A DNA stretch of 64,000 nucleotides from Panacagrimonas sp963975245 (lineage in GTDB: Bacteria; Pseudomonadota; Gammaproteobacteria; Nevskiales; Nevskiaceae), in the NCBI GenBank assembly GCA_963975245.1, contig CAXBFJ010000014.1, positions 1-64,000 on the forward strand. The letters run 5' to 3'. Made by a program: the position numbers and the translations under genes. The first letter of the stretch is position 1, and each line of letters starts with the position of its first letter. This document shows positions 25,548-34,321 of this stretch, piece by piece. The notes under the pieces are model-generated. The model was not told the DNA's origin. It did no database searches and saw only the letters and a program-made list of their open reading frames with translations.

Positions 25548-26695
25548 GTGGCAGAGCTGACCCGCAACGCATCGCCCTGTTCATGTCGACTTCGGGGCAC
25601 AGCGGCGTGGACCGCGCGGTGCGCCATCTTGTGCCTGCCCTTGCGGGGCGTGGTTACAAGGTTGATCTGCTGAAAGTTCGCCGTCACGGTCCGGTGATCG
25701 AGAATCCGCCGGAAGGTGTGCGCGTTATCGACACCGGCGTCTCCACCACTTACGCAGCGCTTCCGGCACTGATCCGGTATCTGCGCCGCGAGCGTCCTGC
25801 CGTTCTTCTGGCGGACAAGGACAAGGTCAACCGAACGGCCTTGCTGGCACGGTGGCTGGCCGGTGCACGCAAGACCACGCGCCTGGTATTGAGTTCGGGC
25901 ACCACCATCTCCATTGACCTGCAGCACCGCGGCGCCTTCGAGCGGTGGTTGCAGCGCACCTCAATGGGCCGGCTCTACGGGTTTGCTGATCAGGTGATCG
26001 TGACCTGCGAAGCTGTGGCCGATGACATGAGCAGCTATACCGGCCTGGACCGCAAGCACATCAAGGCGGTGGCCAGCCCGGTGATCCCGGGCAGCCTGTT
26101 GCAGGCTCGCCCTGCGGCGCCCGACCACCCCTGGTTTCAGTCCACTTCCGAGCCCGGCGCCGTTCCGGTCATTCTCGGGGTAGGCGAGTTGGGACCGCGA
26201 AAAGATTTTCCAACACTGATCCGCGCCTTCGCTCAATTGCGGGAACAACGTCCGGTGCGTCTTGCGATCGCAGGCAAGGGCGGACAACTCGGAGCCCTGC
26301 GTGCGCTGGCAGCCGAGCTGGGCGTCACAGACGATGTGGCTTTTCTGGGATATCGAAGCGACGTCTACGCCTTGATGGCGCACGCATCGGTCTTCGCCAT
26401 GACCTCGCGCTGGGAAGGCCTCGGCTTTGTGCTCATCGAGGCCCTGGCCAGCGGCACGCCGGTGGTGGCTTGTGACTGTCCGAGCGGACCGTCCGAAGTG
26501 CTCGATGGCGGCCGGCACGGCGAACTTGTTCCGGTGGGTGATGCTTCTGCTCTGGCATCAGCCATTCGTGAAACCCTGGATGCACCGCGCTCAGCCGAAC
26601 AGTGTCGAGAAGCCGCGCGTCGTTATGAGATCGAATCCGCCACCAACGAGTATCTCGACGCGTTCGGGCTGGCTCACCATGTCCAGAAGCCTTAG
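25544..26695 (+). CDS. Glycosyltransferase family 4
   Basis: A 383-residue GT4 enzyme. GHSGVDRAVRHLVPALAGRG is the N-terminal glycine loop; ILGVGELGPRKDFPTLIRAF starts the donor domain; SRWEGLGFVLIEALASGTPVV (about 285-305) holds the ExFGxxxxE-type catalytic region; CPSGPSEVLDGGRHGELVPV follows. It resembles the product at 49176-50306 (same G-V-[DE]-R start, same KDFP and CPSGP blocks), so the two are paralogues from different glycan loci. The start overlaps the sulfotransferase stop. Confidence 0.9.
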   Translation: MSGRADPQRIALFMSTSGHSGVDRAVRHLVPALAGRGYKVDLLKVRRHGPVIENPPEGVRVIDTGVSTTYAALPALIRYLRRERPAVLLADKDKVNRTALLARWLAGARKTTRLVLSSGTTISIDLQHRGAFERWLQRTSMGRLYGFADQVIVTCEAVADDMSSYTGLDRKHIKAVASPVIPGSLLQARPAAPDHPWFQSTSEPGAVPVILGVGELGPRKDFPTLIRAFAQLREQRPVRLAIAGKGGQLGALRALAAELGVTDDVAFLGYRSDVYALMAHASVFAMTSRWEGLGFVLIEALASGTPVVACDCPSGPSEVLDGGRHGELVPVGDASALASAIRETLDAPRSAEQCREAARRYEIESATNEYLDAFGLAHHVQKP

Positions 26696-26723
26696 CGCCT
26701 GAGTGGCGCGGTTGGCTGGAACT

Positions 26724-27554
26724 TCAAGCCTTGCGGTGATTCAGGACAGGAAATGTTCGGCGCAGCTCCTGCTGTTTGTGGCGATCCAGTGCGGCGACGA
26801 CCGCACGTTCGCCCTCAGCTTCACAGGCCAGCACCTTGCCCCAGGCGTCCACCAGCATCGAGTGGCCCCAGGTTTTTCTGCCGCCGGGCTGTGTGCCGAC
26901 CTGACCCGGTGCGATGACGAAGCACTGGTTCTCAATGGCTCTTGCACGCAGCAGGACCTCCCAGTGCGCCGCCCCGGTATTGGCGGTGAAAGCGGCTGGG
27001 ACGCACAGCAGTTCCGCGCCTTGCGCAGCTAGCGCGCGATACAACTCCGGGAAGCGAACGTCGTAGCACACGGACAGGCCAAGCTTGCCGGCCGGTGTGT
27101 CCACGGTGACGGCCTGCCACGGTGCGGCGGCAATGTTCTTTGACTCGCGGTACTGCAGTGGTCCATCTGCAGAATCCACCTCAACATCAAACAGGTGAAT
27201 CTTGTCGTAGCGCGCGACGCAGTCGCCCTGACCATCAAACACCAGGCAGGCAGCCCAGACGCGTTCAGGATCTTCGTCAACGGCGATGGGGACGCTGCCG
27301 GCCACGATCCAGATGTTCAGCTTCCGGGCGGTCTGTGACAGGAAATCCTGGATAGAGCCGCCGCCGAATTTCTCCGCGTGCGCCAGCTTGTCGCGTTCGC
27401 GCGCGCCCATGAAGGCGAAGTTTTCTGGCAGGGCTGCCAGACATGCGCCCTGACCGGCAGCTTCGGTCAACAGGCGTCGGCTGGTCTCCAGATTCTGAGC
27501 GACGTCGGTGCCGGAATTCATTTGCAGCGCTGCAACGCGGGGAGTGTTATTCAT
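26724..27554 (-). CDS. Carbon-nitrogen hydrolase (Nit2/omega-amidase-like)
   Basis: A 276-residue nitrilase-superfamily amidase with the full catalytic triad: E44 in LPENFAF, K118 in RYDKIHLFD and C163 in SVCYDVRFPELYR. Bacterial Nit proteins of this branch act as deaminated-glutathione amidase or omega-amidase, a metabolite-repair job in the cytosol. Its start overlaps the yhdP stop (ATGA), so it is at the 3' end of the maf-rng-yhdP-nit operon. In E. coli tldD follows yhdP instead. It is convergent with the GT4 gene, whose stop lies 28 bases away. Confidence 0.92.
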   Translation of the reverse strand: MNNTPRVAALQMNSGTDVAQNLETSRRLLTEAAGQGACLAALPENFAFMGARERDKLAHAEKFGGGSIQDFLSQTARKLNIWIVAGSVPIAVDEDPERVWAACLVFDGQGDCVARYDKIHLFDVEVDSADGPLQYRESKNIAAAPWQAVTVDTPAGKLGLSVCYDVRFPELYRALAAQGAELLCVPAAFTANTGAAHWEVLLRARAIENQCFVIAPGQVGTQPGGRKTWGHSMLVDAWGKVLACEAEGERAVVAALDRHKQQELRRTFPVLNHRKA

Positions 27555-30500
27555 GGCGTCGAGTCTGCCGCAGATGCCCCGGGTGCGGCCACCGCCTCGG
27601 CCTCGGCGTGATCGTCGGTCAATGACTGCTTTCGCGCCTTGGCGTCTTCCTTGACCACCTGCGGATCATCCCAGGTACCGGTGAGGCGATAGCTGAGTTG
27701 CCCCACCTGATCGAGCGGCTGGTCCATGACTTCCTGTGCAATCAGTGCCAGGGCCGCTGCCGCCGGTCCGCCAATCAGAAGAGCGCCGAGTGTGACGCCA
27801 GAACTTACGTCCGGATAGACCGTAATGCGCTGGTTATAAGTGCGCGCGCTCAACCCCACGTTGCCGCGTACCTTCATCTTCAGGGATGGCGCATCAATAT
27901 CCAGATTGTCGGTCTCGGCCTTGCCGTCGGCGATGGCGAAGTTGCCAGTGATCTCGTCAAATCCCAGGCCTTCGGAGACCACGTCACGGAAATCCAGTGT
28001 CAGCCTGCGCGGCAGTGCCCAGAAATTGATCAGGCCCAGCACACGACCCGCGCCAGGTTTGACGGTGCGCAACATGCCGTTCTTGAGTTCGATCTCGAGA
28101 TCGCCTGCACCGCGTGACCACAGGATCCCCTGGCCGGCCGACTCGTCGCTGGGCAGCCACTGGAACTGGCCACGAATGCGGCTGCGTTCGGCACCGATGC
28201 TGGGCGCATAACCCAGGCCTTCCAGCAGCTCGTCAATGTCGCTGCTTTCCGCCGAAAACTGCACATCGCCAGAGGAACGTCCGCTGTTCCTGAGCCACTG
28301 ACCTTTGACCTCCAGACTGGTCGCACCGCCGAGACTGCGGAAGCGTTCGATGCTCTGGCCATTGGGAACGCGCCGGCTCAGCAGTTCCAGCCTGCCCAGC
28401 TTTGCCTCACCCACTTCCAATTGCCCGATATCCAGATTCAGGGTTGGCAATGCGCCGGGGTCAATGGGCGAGGTGTCGTCGGACGACATTTCAATATCGG
28501 TGTTGTCGTCGTCGGAGTCCTTGGGAATATGATTGATTCGCGCCCGCTCAAAGCGCCCGGTCAGGGTTCCGCCAGCTGAATCCGTCTGGAAGCCGAGTGT
28601 TCCCTGTGCGCCGTCTCCCGACAGTCGGGTCTCCCAGCCAGCCGCGGCCGGGGACTGGATCAGGCGCACGCTGTCGATCGACTGTCCGGCCAGCAGCAGA
28701 CGTCCAACGCTCAGGTCGGCGTGCAGCGGAAGCTCGTATACGTCCTCGGCCGTGACGGCAGTCGAAGCACTTCTGCTGGGGCCGCCGCGAATGATGCGGA
28801 CCCATTGCAGGGGCTCCAGTTCGGCGACCGCACCGCTGATGACCATGGCATCGTCGAGTGCGAGGGGTTCTGGTCCGCCGCCGGTGCGAATCCGGCCACG
28901 CTGGAGTTTCAGATCGTTCTGGCCTTGCTGAGAAAAGGCTAAGTCCACACCCAGGCGATTGTCGATCTCCAGCGTCAGTCGCAGCGGGAAATTGCCGTCC
29001 TTGCGTAGCCGCAGGCTGGTTGGCCAGGGTGTTGCCGCCGACTTGTTCATCGGCTCCGGGAGTTGGATGGCCAGGCCGGCCAGATCACTATGCAGGTTGA
29101 CCGTGCCGCTGTCGGGGCCTTCCAGGGGGATATCGGCGCGCCACTGACTGCTGCCCGAAAGATTGCGATAGAGGAAGCCTGGCAGCAGGCGGCCCGGCCC
29201 CTTGGCACTGCCATCAGCTACGTAGTTGAAATTGCCACGCAGCCACAGCAGGCCATCGTCCTGCTTTTGCAGGTTCGCGCTGACAGGGGTGCCGAACATG
29301 CGTCCCCTGAGATCCTGGGCGGCGACACTGCGATTATCGAAACGCAGGTCGCCGCGAATATCGACGATGGTTTCGGGCAGGCCATTCACTTTGAGCTGAC
29401 TGCCCTGTAGCTGCGCGATGCCGTTCACCCGCGTGTTGCTGACCTCCTTGAGTGGAATGCTGAGGTCAACCTTGACCATGGCACTGCCTGAAGCCTGGGT
29501 GCGGGTGAGCAGGGCCGCGAGCCGGGGGGCGAGCGGGGAGTTGCGCAGGAAGTTGTAGAAGTTTCCGGCATCGCCCTGGACCTCGCCGTGAATGGCCAGC
29601 AGGGCATCATGGAAGTCGGCAATTTCCGCGCGAACCGTTTCCACGCGATTGCCGTTGACCGAGCCGGACTTGCCAGTGATGGTCAAGCTGTTGCCTCGAA
29701 AGGCGAGATGCGCATCGAGTTTTTTGACCGCTGGCCAGTCGGGCGCGAATGCCAGTTCTCCCTGCGTGGCATCGAAATCCAGTTCGAAAGTGCCCGGTTT
29801 GTTGATGAAAGGAAAGTCGGTAAGCGCGCCAGAAATTTTCAGATGTCCGGCATCGGCTCTACCCGCCACGATGGCCTGCTCCAACCATTTGCGCAGGCTG
29901 TCCGTCCACAAGACCGGGATGTATTTCTTGAATGGCCTGACGTCTTTCGCGGTGAAATTGGCATCCAGATCAATTTGCGGTGAGCTGGATTTCTGCGCCG
30001 GAATCTTGAGGTCCATGCGCCCTTTGCCAGCACTGCCATCGAGTTGCCACGCAAAGCTGGGCATGGACAGTTCCCAACCATCCTGATCCTGCGACCAGGT
30101 GAGCTCGCCGCTGACCGCGTCAAACTTCATCGGCGCCCTGAAGATGCGTGGATAGCTGAGCGTGAAAGGCGAATCTTCCAGTGCGATGCTGCCGCCGTTC
30201 TGATGCGCGGTGAAAGTCCCGGAGACCGAGCTAAACCCCGGTGTTCTCTCGTTACCCACCAGAGCCATGTCTTCGATCTCTGCATTGAGCTCGAACTCGG
30301 GTTTGTCATGGCTGCCCTCGGCGGAGGAGCGCCAGTCCAGGGTCAGGCCGCTGACGGCGCCGCTGAGACTGCCCAGACGCGCGCCAGCGTCAGCGGCTGC
30401 CTCACCCGGCAACAGCGGGAACCAGGGGGCAAGATCTGCGAGCAGGAAATAGTCGGTCTGGGCATAAACCTGAGTCGTGCCGTCATCCTGATGCCAGAGC

Positions 30501-31498
30501 TGAACGCGCGCACGGCTTTCAGGCCAGGGACCGTTGACGCCGCTGAGCGCCAGCTCGGTCACATCAAGTATCCAGCCACGGGTCTGCGGGACCAGACTGG
30601 CCTCGAAGCGGATGTCGCGCAGTGTGGTGAAGTGTTCGCCGCTGTGACCTTCCATGCGGTCGGCTTCCAGCGCCACCGAGACCTCTCCGAACTTGCCCTG
30701 TTCGAGAGTGCCCTCTAGGTTCAGCCCGGTGCCCCCAAAATAGACCACCCCTTTATCGGCGAGGCTGGCATTGAGCCAGGGCAGGCTGCGCAGATTCTTC
30801 AATTGCGTGGACCAGCGCCCGTTCCAGGTGTCCGGGTTCTGGAAGTCGCCGGCGATTTGTGCAGAAAATATAACGCTGGAGCCAATCGAATCAGGCAGGT
30901 CCAGTTCAGCCTGCGCGCTTCCTTTTCCGTCGCGGAATTCGATTTCGGCGTCGGTCAGAATGAAGTCCGGTACCGGTTTGGAGAGCCGCGCGTCTTCCAG
31001 CTTGAGGTCGCACTGGCGCAGCCGCACGGTCTCGAACTGGCTGAGTTCGCGTAGCCAGTCCTGTGTTGCGCGAGCGGGCATGCCTGAGGTGTCAATGCCG
31101 CGCAGGCTCAGTTTTCCGTTCTCGTCGATGCGCGCAAAAAGCTCCAGACCCGAAAGTTCGATGTGTTTCGGGGTGGCGTCGCCGTGGAATAGTCGGGTGG
31201 CGCTGAATCCCACGCGAAGTTTCTTGGCGGACAACGCCGGTGTGCGCTGATCTTCTCCAAACAGCGTGATGTCAGTGAGGTCCAGTCGTGGTGCCAGCCC
31301 GCTCCAGCCGAGGCTGACGCCGCCGATGTCGATGGGCTGACCGACCGACTCGGAAACGTAATCCGACAGCCGTTGGCGATATTCCGGGGCCACCTGCATG
31401 ACCAGCTGAAAGCTGGCGGTAAGCACCGCGCCCAATACCAAGACCATGGCCGCAAGGGTAATGGTCGTGGTCCACCATCGGCGTCTTACACGCTCCAT
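27551..31498 (-). CDS. yhdP: YhdP family AsmA-like envelope protein
   Basis: A protein of about 1315 residues with one N-terminal membrane anchor (TTTITLAAMVLVLGAVLTAS) and a very long periplasmic, beta-strand-rich region, as in YhdP/TamB-type AsmA-like proteins that bridge the envelope and move phospholipids to the outer membrane. The C-terminal part (LGLINFWALPRRLTLDFRDV and the QVGQLSYRLTGTWDDPQV end) is characteristic of YhdP. I start at ATG 31498, which has GGAG 4 bases upstream; a GTG six codons earlier (31516) is the alternative. The neighbours rng and maf upstream match the E. coli order. Confidence 0.9.
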   Translation of the reverse strand: MERVRRRWWTTTITLAAMVLVLGAVLTASFQLVMQVAPEYRQRLSDYVSESVGQPIDIGGVSLGWSGLAPRLDLTDITLFGEDQRTPALSAKKLRVGFSATRLFHGDATPKHIELSGLELFARIDENGKLSLRGIDTSGMPARATQDWLRELSQFETVRLRQCDLKLEDARLSKPVPDFILTDAEIEFRDGKGSAQAELDLPDSIGSSVIFSAQIAGDFQNPDTWNGRWSTQLKNLRSLPWLNASLADKGVVYFGGTGLNLEGTLEQGKFGEVSVALEADRMEGHSGEHFTTLRDIRFEASLVPQTRGWILDVTELALSGVNGPWPESRARVQLWHQDDGTTQVYAQTDYFLLADLAPWFPLLPGEAAADAGARLGSLSGAVSGLTLDWRSSAEGSHDKPEFELNAEIEDMALVGNERTPGFSSVSGTFTAHQNGGSIALEDSPFTLSYPRIFRAPMKFDAVSGELTWSQDQDGWELSMPSFAWQLDGSAGKGRMDLKIPAQKSSSPQIDLDANFTAKDVRPFKKYIPVLWTDSLRKWLEQAIVAGRADAGHLKISGALTDFPFINKPGTFELDFDATQGELAFAPDWPAVKKLDAHLAFRGNSLTITGKSGSVNGNRVETVRAEIADFHDALLAIHGEVQGDAGNFYNFLRNSPLAPRLAALLTRTQASGSAMVKVDLSIPLKEVSNTRVNGIAQLQGSQLKVNGLPETIVDIRGDLRFDNRSVAAQDLRGRMFGTPVSANLQKQDDGLLWLRGNFNYVADGSAKGPGRLLPGFLYRNLSGSSQWRADIPLEGPDSGTVNLHSDLAGLAIQLPEPMNKSAATPWPTSLRLRKDGNFPLRLTLEIDNRLGVDLAFSQQGQNDLKLQRGRIRTGGGPEPLALDDAMVISGAVAELEPLQWVRIIRGGPSRSASTAVTAEDVYELPLHADLSVGRLLLAGQSIDSVRLIQSPAAAGWETRLSGDGAQGTLGFQTDSAGGTLTGRFERARINHIPKDSDDDNTDIEMSSDDTSPIDPGALPTLNLDIGQLEVGEAKLGRLELLSRRVPNGQSIERFRSLGGATSLEVKGQWLRNSGRSSGDVQFSAESSDIDELLEGLGYAPSIGAERSRIRGQFQWLPSDESAGQGILWSRGAGDLEIELKNGMLRTVKPGAGRVLGLINFWALPRRLTLDFRDVVSEGLGFDEITGNFAIADGKAETDNLDIDAPSLKMKVRGNVGLSARTYNQRITVYPDVSSGVTLGALLIGGPAAAALALIAQEVMDQPLDQVGQLSYRLTGTWDDPQVVKEDAKARKQSLTDDHAEAEAVAAPGASAADSTP

Positions 31499-31660
31499 GA
31501 TGCTCCGTGCGAGCACAGGCTCAGATTGGGGGCAGGTTGGCAGTCCATGGCAGCGACAAGTTTATGCTGGCCTTGCAGGTCGCGGGCTGAATTCAGCCAG
31601 GTTGTCTGATCCACGGCCCCCTGTAAGAGGGCTGGTCCGGCGCAGCGACCCATGACTGGG

Positions 31661-33163
31661 CTAGAGCGGGACGACGTCGAAGCTTTCCGGGTGATAGGCC
31701 GGCTCGGCCTGCAGCCGGATAGGTCGGTTGAGCGTCGCTTCCATCTCCGCCAGGCCCATGGACGCATCGTCGGTGAGTTTCTGCACTACATCTGGCGCCG
31801 CCAGCACCAGAAATTGCTCGGCCTCGAACTGGCGCGCCGCGCGACTGACTTCGCGCACGATGTCGTGACAGAGTGTGTCAGCGGTCTTGATGGCGCCGCG
31901 ACCATCGCAGGTCGGGCAGGGCATACACAGGATGTGGCCCAGTGATTCCCGTGATCGCTTGCGGGTCATCTCGATCAGGCCCAGCGGAGAGAAGTCATAG
32001 ACATGGGTCCGGGCCGGATCGCGCTTGAGTTCCTTTTCCAGCGCGCGCATCACCTGTGCCCGATGATCGGCATTTCGCATGTCGATGAAGTCGAGCACGA
32101 TGATGCCGCCGAGATTGCGCAGACGGAGCTGCCGGGCAATGGACTGGGCCGCTTCAAGATTTGTCTTGAGAATGGTTTCTTCGAGCGTGCGATGCCCAGT
32201 GAAGGCGCCGGTGTTCACATCGATGGTGGTCATCGCCTCGGTCTGGTCAATCACCAGATGCCCGCCGGATTTGAGGTCCACGTGTCGACTCAGGGCTCGG
32301 TCAATGTCGTCCTCAACGCCGTAGATATCGAAGATCGGCGCGCTGCCGGAATAGAGCTCGATGCGCGACTCGGCCTGTGGCACGAAGACCCGGGCAAATT
32401 GCTGCACGCTGGCAAATTCGTCCGCGTTGTCGATGCGGACACGCTCCACGTCGTCGCCGATCAGATCGCGCAGGATGCGCATGGACAGCGGCAGGTCGCC
32501 GTGGACCAGATTGCGGGGCGGGGTTTGTTGCGCGCGTTCGCTGATGGAACTCCACAGACGCAGGAGAAACTTCAGGTCATCGACCAGTCGCGCTTCATCG
32601 ATGCCTTCTGCCGCGGTGCGCGCGATGATGCCGAAGTTGGGCGTGAGTTCTGCGCCGATGCGGCTGACCAGCTGTTTCAGGCGCGTGCGTTCGGCTTCGT
32701 CCTCAAGCCGGGCGGATGCGCCGCAGTGCGGCTCATAGGGCAGCAAAACCAGATACCGCGAGGGCACCGAAAGCAGAGTGGTGAGGCGAGCGCCCTTGCT
32801 GCCCAGCGGGTCCTTGAGCACCTGCACCAACACTTCCTGGCCATCATGCAGCAGGGTTTGAATAGGTGGCAGTTCTCTGGAAGCGTCCGGGTGGCTGCGC
32901 GCTTCCTCATCGTCCTTGCAGTGGCCGTTGACAGGAAAGGTCATCATGTCTGCCACGTGCAGGAAGGCGGTCCGCTCCAGGCCGATCTCGATGAACGCCG
33001 CCTGCATGCCCGGCAGCACGCGCTGGACCACGCCCTTGTAGATATTGCCGACCAGACCATGGCGCGAGGTGCGCTGGATATAGATCTCCTGTGCGGCGCC
33101 ACCTTCCACCAGTGCGACGCGGGTTTCCTGCTGTCCGATGTTGACCAGGATCTCGGTGCTCAT
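31661..33163 (-). CDS. rng: Ribonuclease G
   Basis: A 500-residue RNase E/G family endoribonuclease. It starts EILVNIGQQETRVALVEGG, has an S1-type domain (GLVGNIYKGVVQRVLPGMQA, about 37-56), the catalytic region TIDVNTGAFTGH with IIVLDFIDM (metal-binding Asp residues), and the zinc-link CMPCPTCDGRG (about 415-425). It matures 16S rRNA 5' ends and decays mRNA. It starts in the ATGA overlap with maf and is separated by 162 bases from yhdP. Confidence 0.96.
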   Translation of the reverse strand: MSTEILVNIGQQETRVALVEGGAAQEIYIQRTSRHGLVGNIYKGVVQRVLPGMQAAFIEIGLERTAFLHVADMMTFPVNGHCKDDEEARSHPDASRELPPIQTLLHDGQEVLVQVLKDPLGSKGARLTTLLSVPSRYLVLLPYEPHCGASARLEDEAERTRLKQLVSRIGAELTPNFGIIARTAAEGIDEARLVDDLKFLLRLWSSISERAQQTPPRNLVHGDLPLSMRILRDLIGDDVERVRIDNADEFASVQQFARVFVPQAESRIELYSGSAPIFDIYGVEDDIDRALSRHVDLKSGGHLVIDQTEAMTTIDVNTGAFTGHRTLEETILKTNLEAAQSIARQLRLRNLGGIIVLDFIDMRNADHRAQVMRALEKELKRDPARTHVYDFSPLGLIEMTRKRSRESLGHILCMPCPTCDGRGAIKTADTLCHDIVREVSRAARQFEAEQFLVLAAPDVVQKLTDDASMGLAEMEATLNRPIRLQAEPAYHPESFDVVPL

Positions 33164-33780
33164 GGCGTTTCTTTGATCGTGTCAGTAGCGTTGGTTCGGG
33201 GAGCCGCGTGAATCGCGAATGTTTTCAACAGGGAAATCGTTTCAAACATCGGCAGGCCGACGACGCCAGTGTAACTGCCGTGAACTTCGCGCACCCAGTT
33301 GGCTGCATGTCCCTGAATGGCATAGGAGCCGGCCTTGTCCTGTGGTTCTCCGGTGGCCCAGTAGTCTGCGGCTTCGCGCTCACTGATCGGGCCAAATAAA
33401 ACCTCGGTGCGGCTCATCAGTGCCTTGCTTTCATCCCGCGATTGCATGGAAACCGCCGTCATGACCTGATGGCACTTTCCAGACAGGCGCAGGAGCATGG
33501 CGATGGCATCCTCGCGGTCGCTGGGTTTTCCCAGGATATGTCCGTCGATGCTGACAACAGTATCCGCAGCCAGAACCGGAGCGCCGGATGCAGGCGTGAG
33601 TTGGGCAAGCACGGCTGCAGCCTTTTCGTGAGCCATACGCTGAACAAATTCATCGGCGGGCTCAGCTGGCTTTGGAACTTCAGAAATATCCGCTGGCCGA
33701 CATTCAAATTGATAGCCTGCAGCGCGCAAGAAGTTGACACGGCGGCTGGATCGGGAGGCAAGGTAGAAATCGACTTTCAT
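33160..33780 (-). CDS. maf: Maf-family nucleotide pyrophosphatase
   Basis: A 206-residue Maf protein. DFYLASRSSRRVNFLRAAG is the N-terminal signature (ASxSxRR), LAADTVVSIDGHILGKP (about 75-92) is the active-site block, and SYAIQGHAANWVREVHGSYTGVVGLP gives the conserved Q-G and VVGLP motifs. Maf proteins hydrolyse modified or canonical nucleoside triphosphates (dTTP/UTP type) and influence division. ATG at 33780 is chosen over 33813 because it starts directly before the conserved strand. It overlaps rng by 4 bases, as in the usual maf-rng operon. Confidence 0.94.
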   Translation of the reverse strand: MKVDFYLASRSSRRVNFLRAAGYQFECRPADISEVPKPAEPADEFVQRMAHEKAAAVLAQLTPASGAPVLAADTVVSIDGHILGKPSDREDAIAMLLRLSGKCHQVMTAVSMQSRDESKALMSRTEVLFGPISEREAADYWATGEPQDKAGSYAIQGHAANWVREVHGSYTGVVGLPMFETISLLKTFAIHAAPRTNATDTIKETP

Positions 33781-34003
33781 TGCAGGCAAGAAGGCGTCGG
33801 TAGACCGCATCAAACGTTTGTGGCGGCCGCGGTGATTTCGGGGAAAGCGAGGATTTGCGACGTGGTCAGCATCATGTGGTGCCCTTCAAAGCCGCGCAAG
33901 CCCGTGCCGATAAATAGGAAAAGCGCCCTGCCGAACGGGGCAGGCCTGCTAAATTACAGAACCAGCCAGTACACTAATTCCTCTCGCCTCGAACCTGCAT
34001 GCC
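33781..34003. promoter_or_regulatory. Divergent region between maf and the rhodanese gene
   Basis: These 223 bases hold promoters for two divergent operons (leftward maf-rng-yhdP-nit; rightward rhodanese-tolC-protease). CCTGCC/GGCAGG around 33930-33946 can form a short hairpin. No convincing -35/-10 pair stands out and no gene is supported. Confidence 0.4.
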
Positions 34004-34318
34004 ATGAAGACGCTCACCCCCGGTCAGTTTCAAAGTTTCATTCAGGCACCCGAGGTGCAGGTGCTGGATGTGCGCACGCAGGAGGAATCGCAGATTGCGA
34101 GCTTGCCTGATTCGATTCTCCTGCCCCTTCATGAATTGCCGGCAAAAGCTGATCAGCTGGACCCGAACAAGGCGGTCGCAATTTATTGCCACCACGGTGT
34201 TCGCAGTGAGCAGGCAGGGCGCTTCCTGATCGGACAGGGGTTTGAAAACGTCGTCCACTTGGGGGGCGGCATCGATGCGTGGTCGCTCGAAATTGATTCA
34301 ACAGTTGCCCGGTACTGA
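34004..34318 (+). CDS. Single-domain rhodanese-like protein
   Basis: A 104-residue rhodanese domain. VQVLDVRTQEES (about 19-30) and the active-site loop YCHHGVRSEQ with C62 are clear, and VVHLGGGIDAWS is the usual C-terminal block. It probably carries a persulfide on C62 or moves sulfur in the cytosol (GlpE-like size). It lies 3 bases before the tolC gene, a linkage seen in several gammaproteobacteria. Confidence 0.9.
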   Translation: MKTLTPGQFQSFIQAPEVQVLDVRTQEESQIASLPDSILLPLHELPAKADQLDPNKAVAIYCHHGVRSEQAGRFLIGQGFENVVHLGGGIDAWSLEIDSTVARY

Positions 34319-34321
34319 GCC

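Noticed and set aside
26694..26708. Short GCGCC/GGCGC stem between the convergent GT4 and nitrilase genes
   Set aside because: Five base pairs and no T-run on either strand; too weak to call a terminator.
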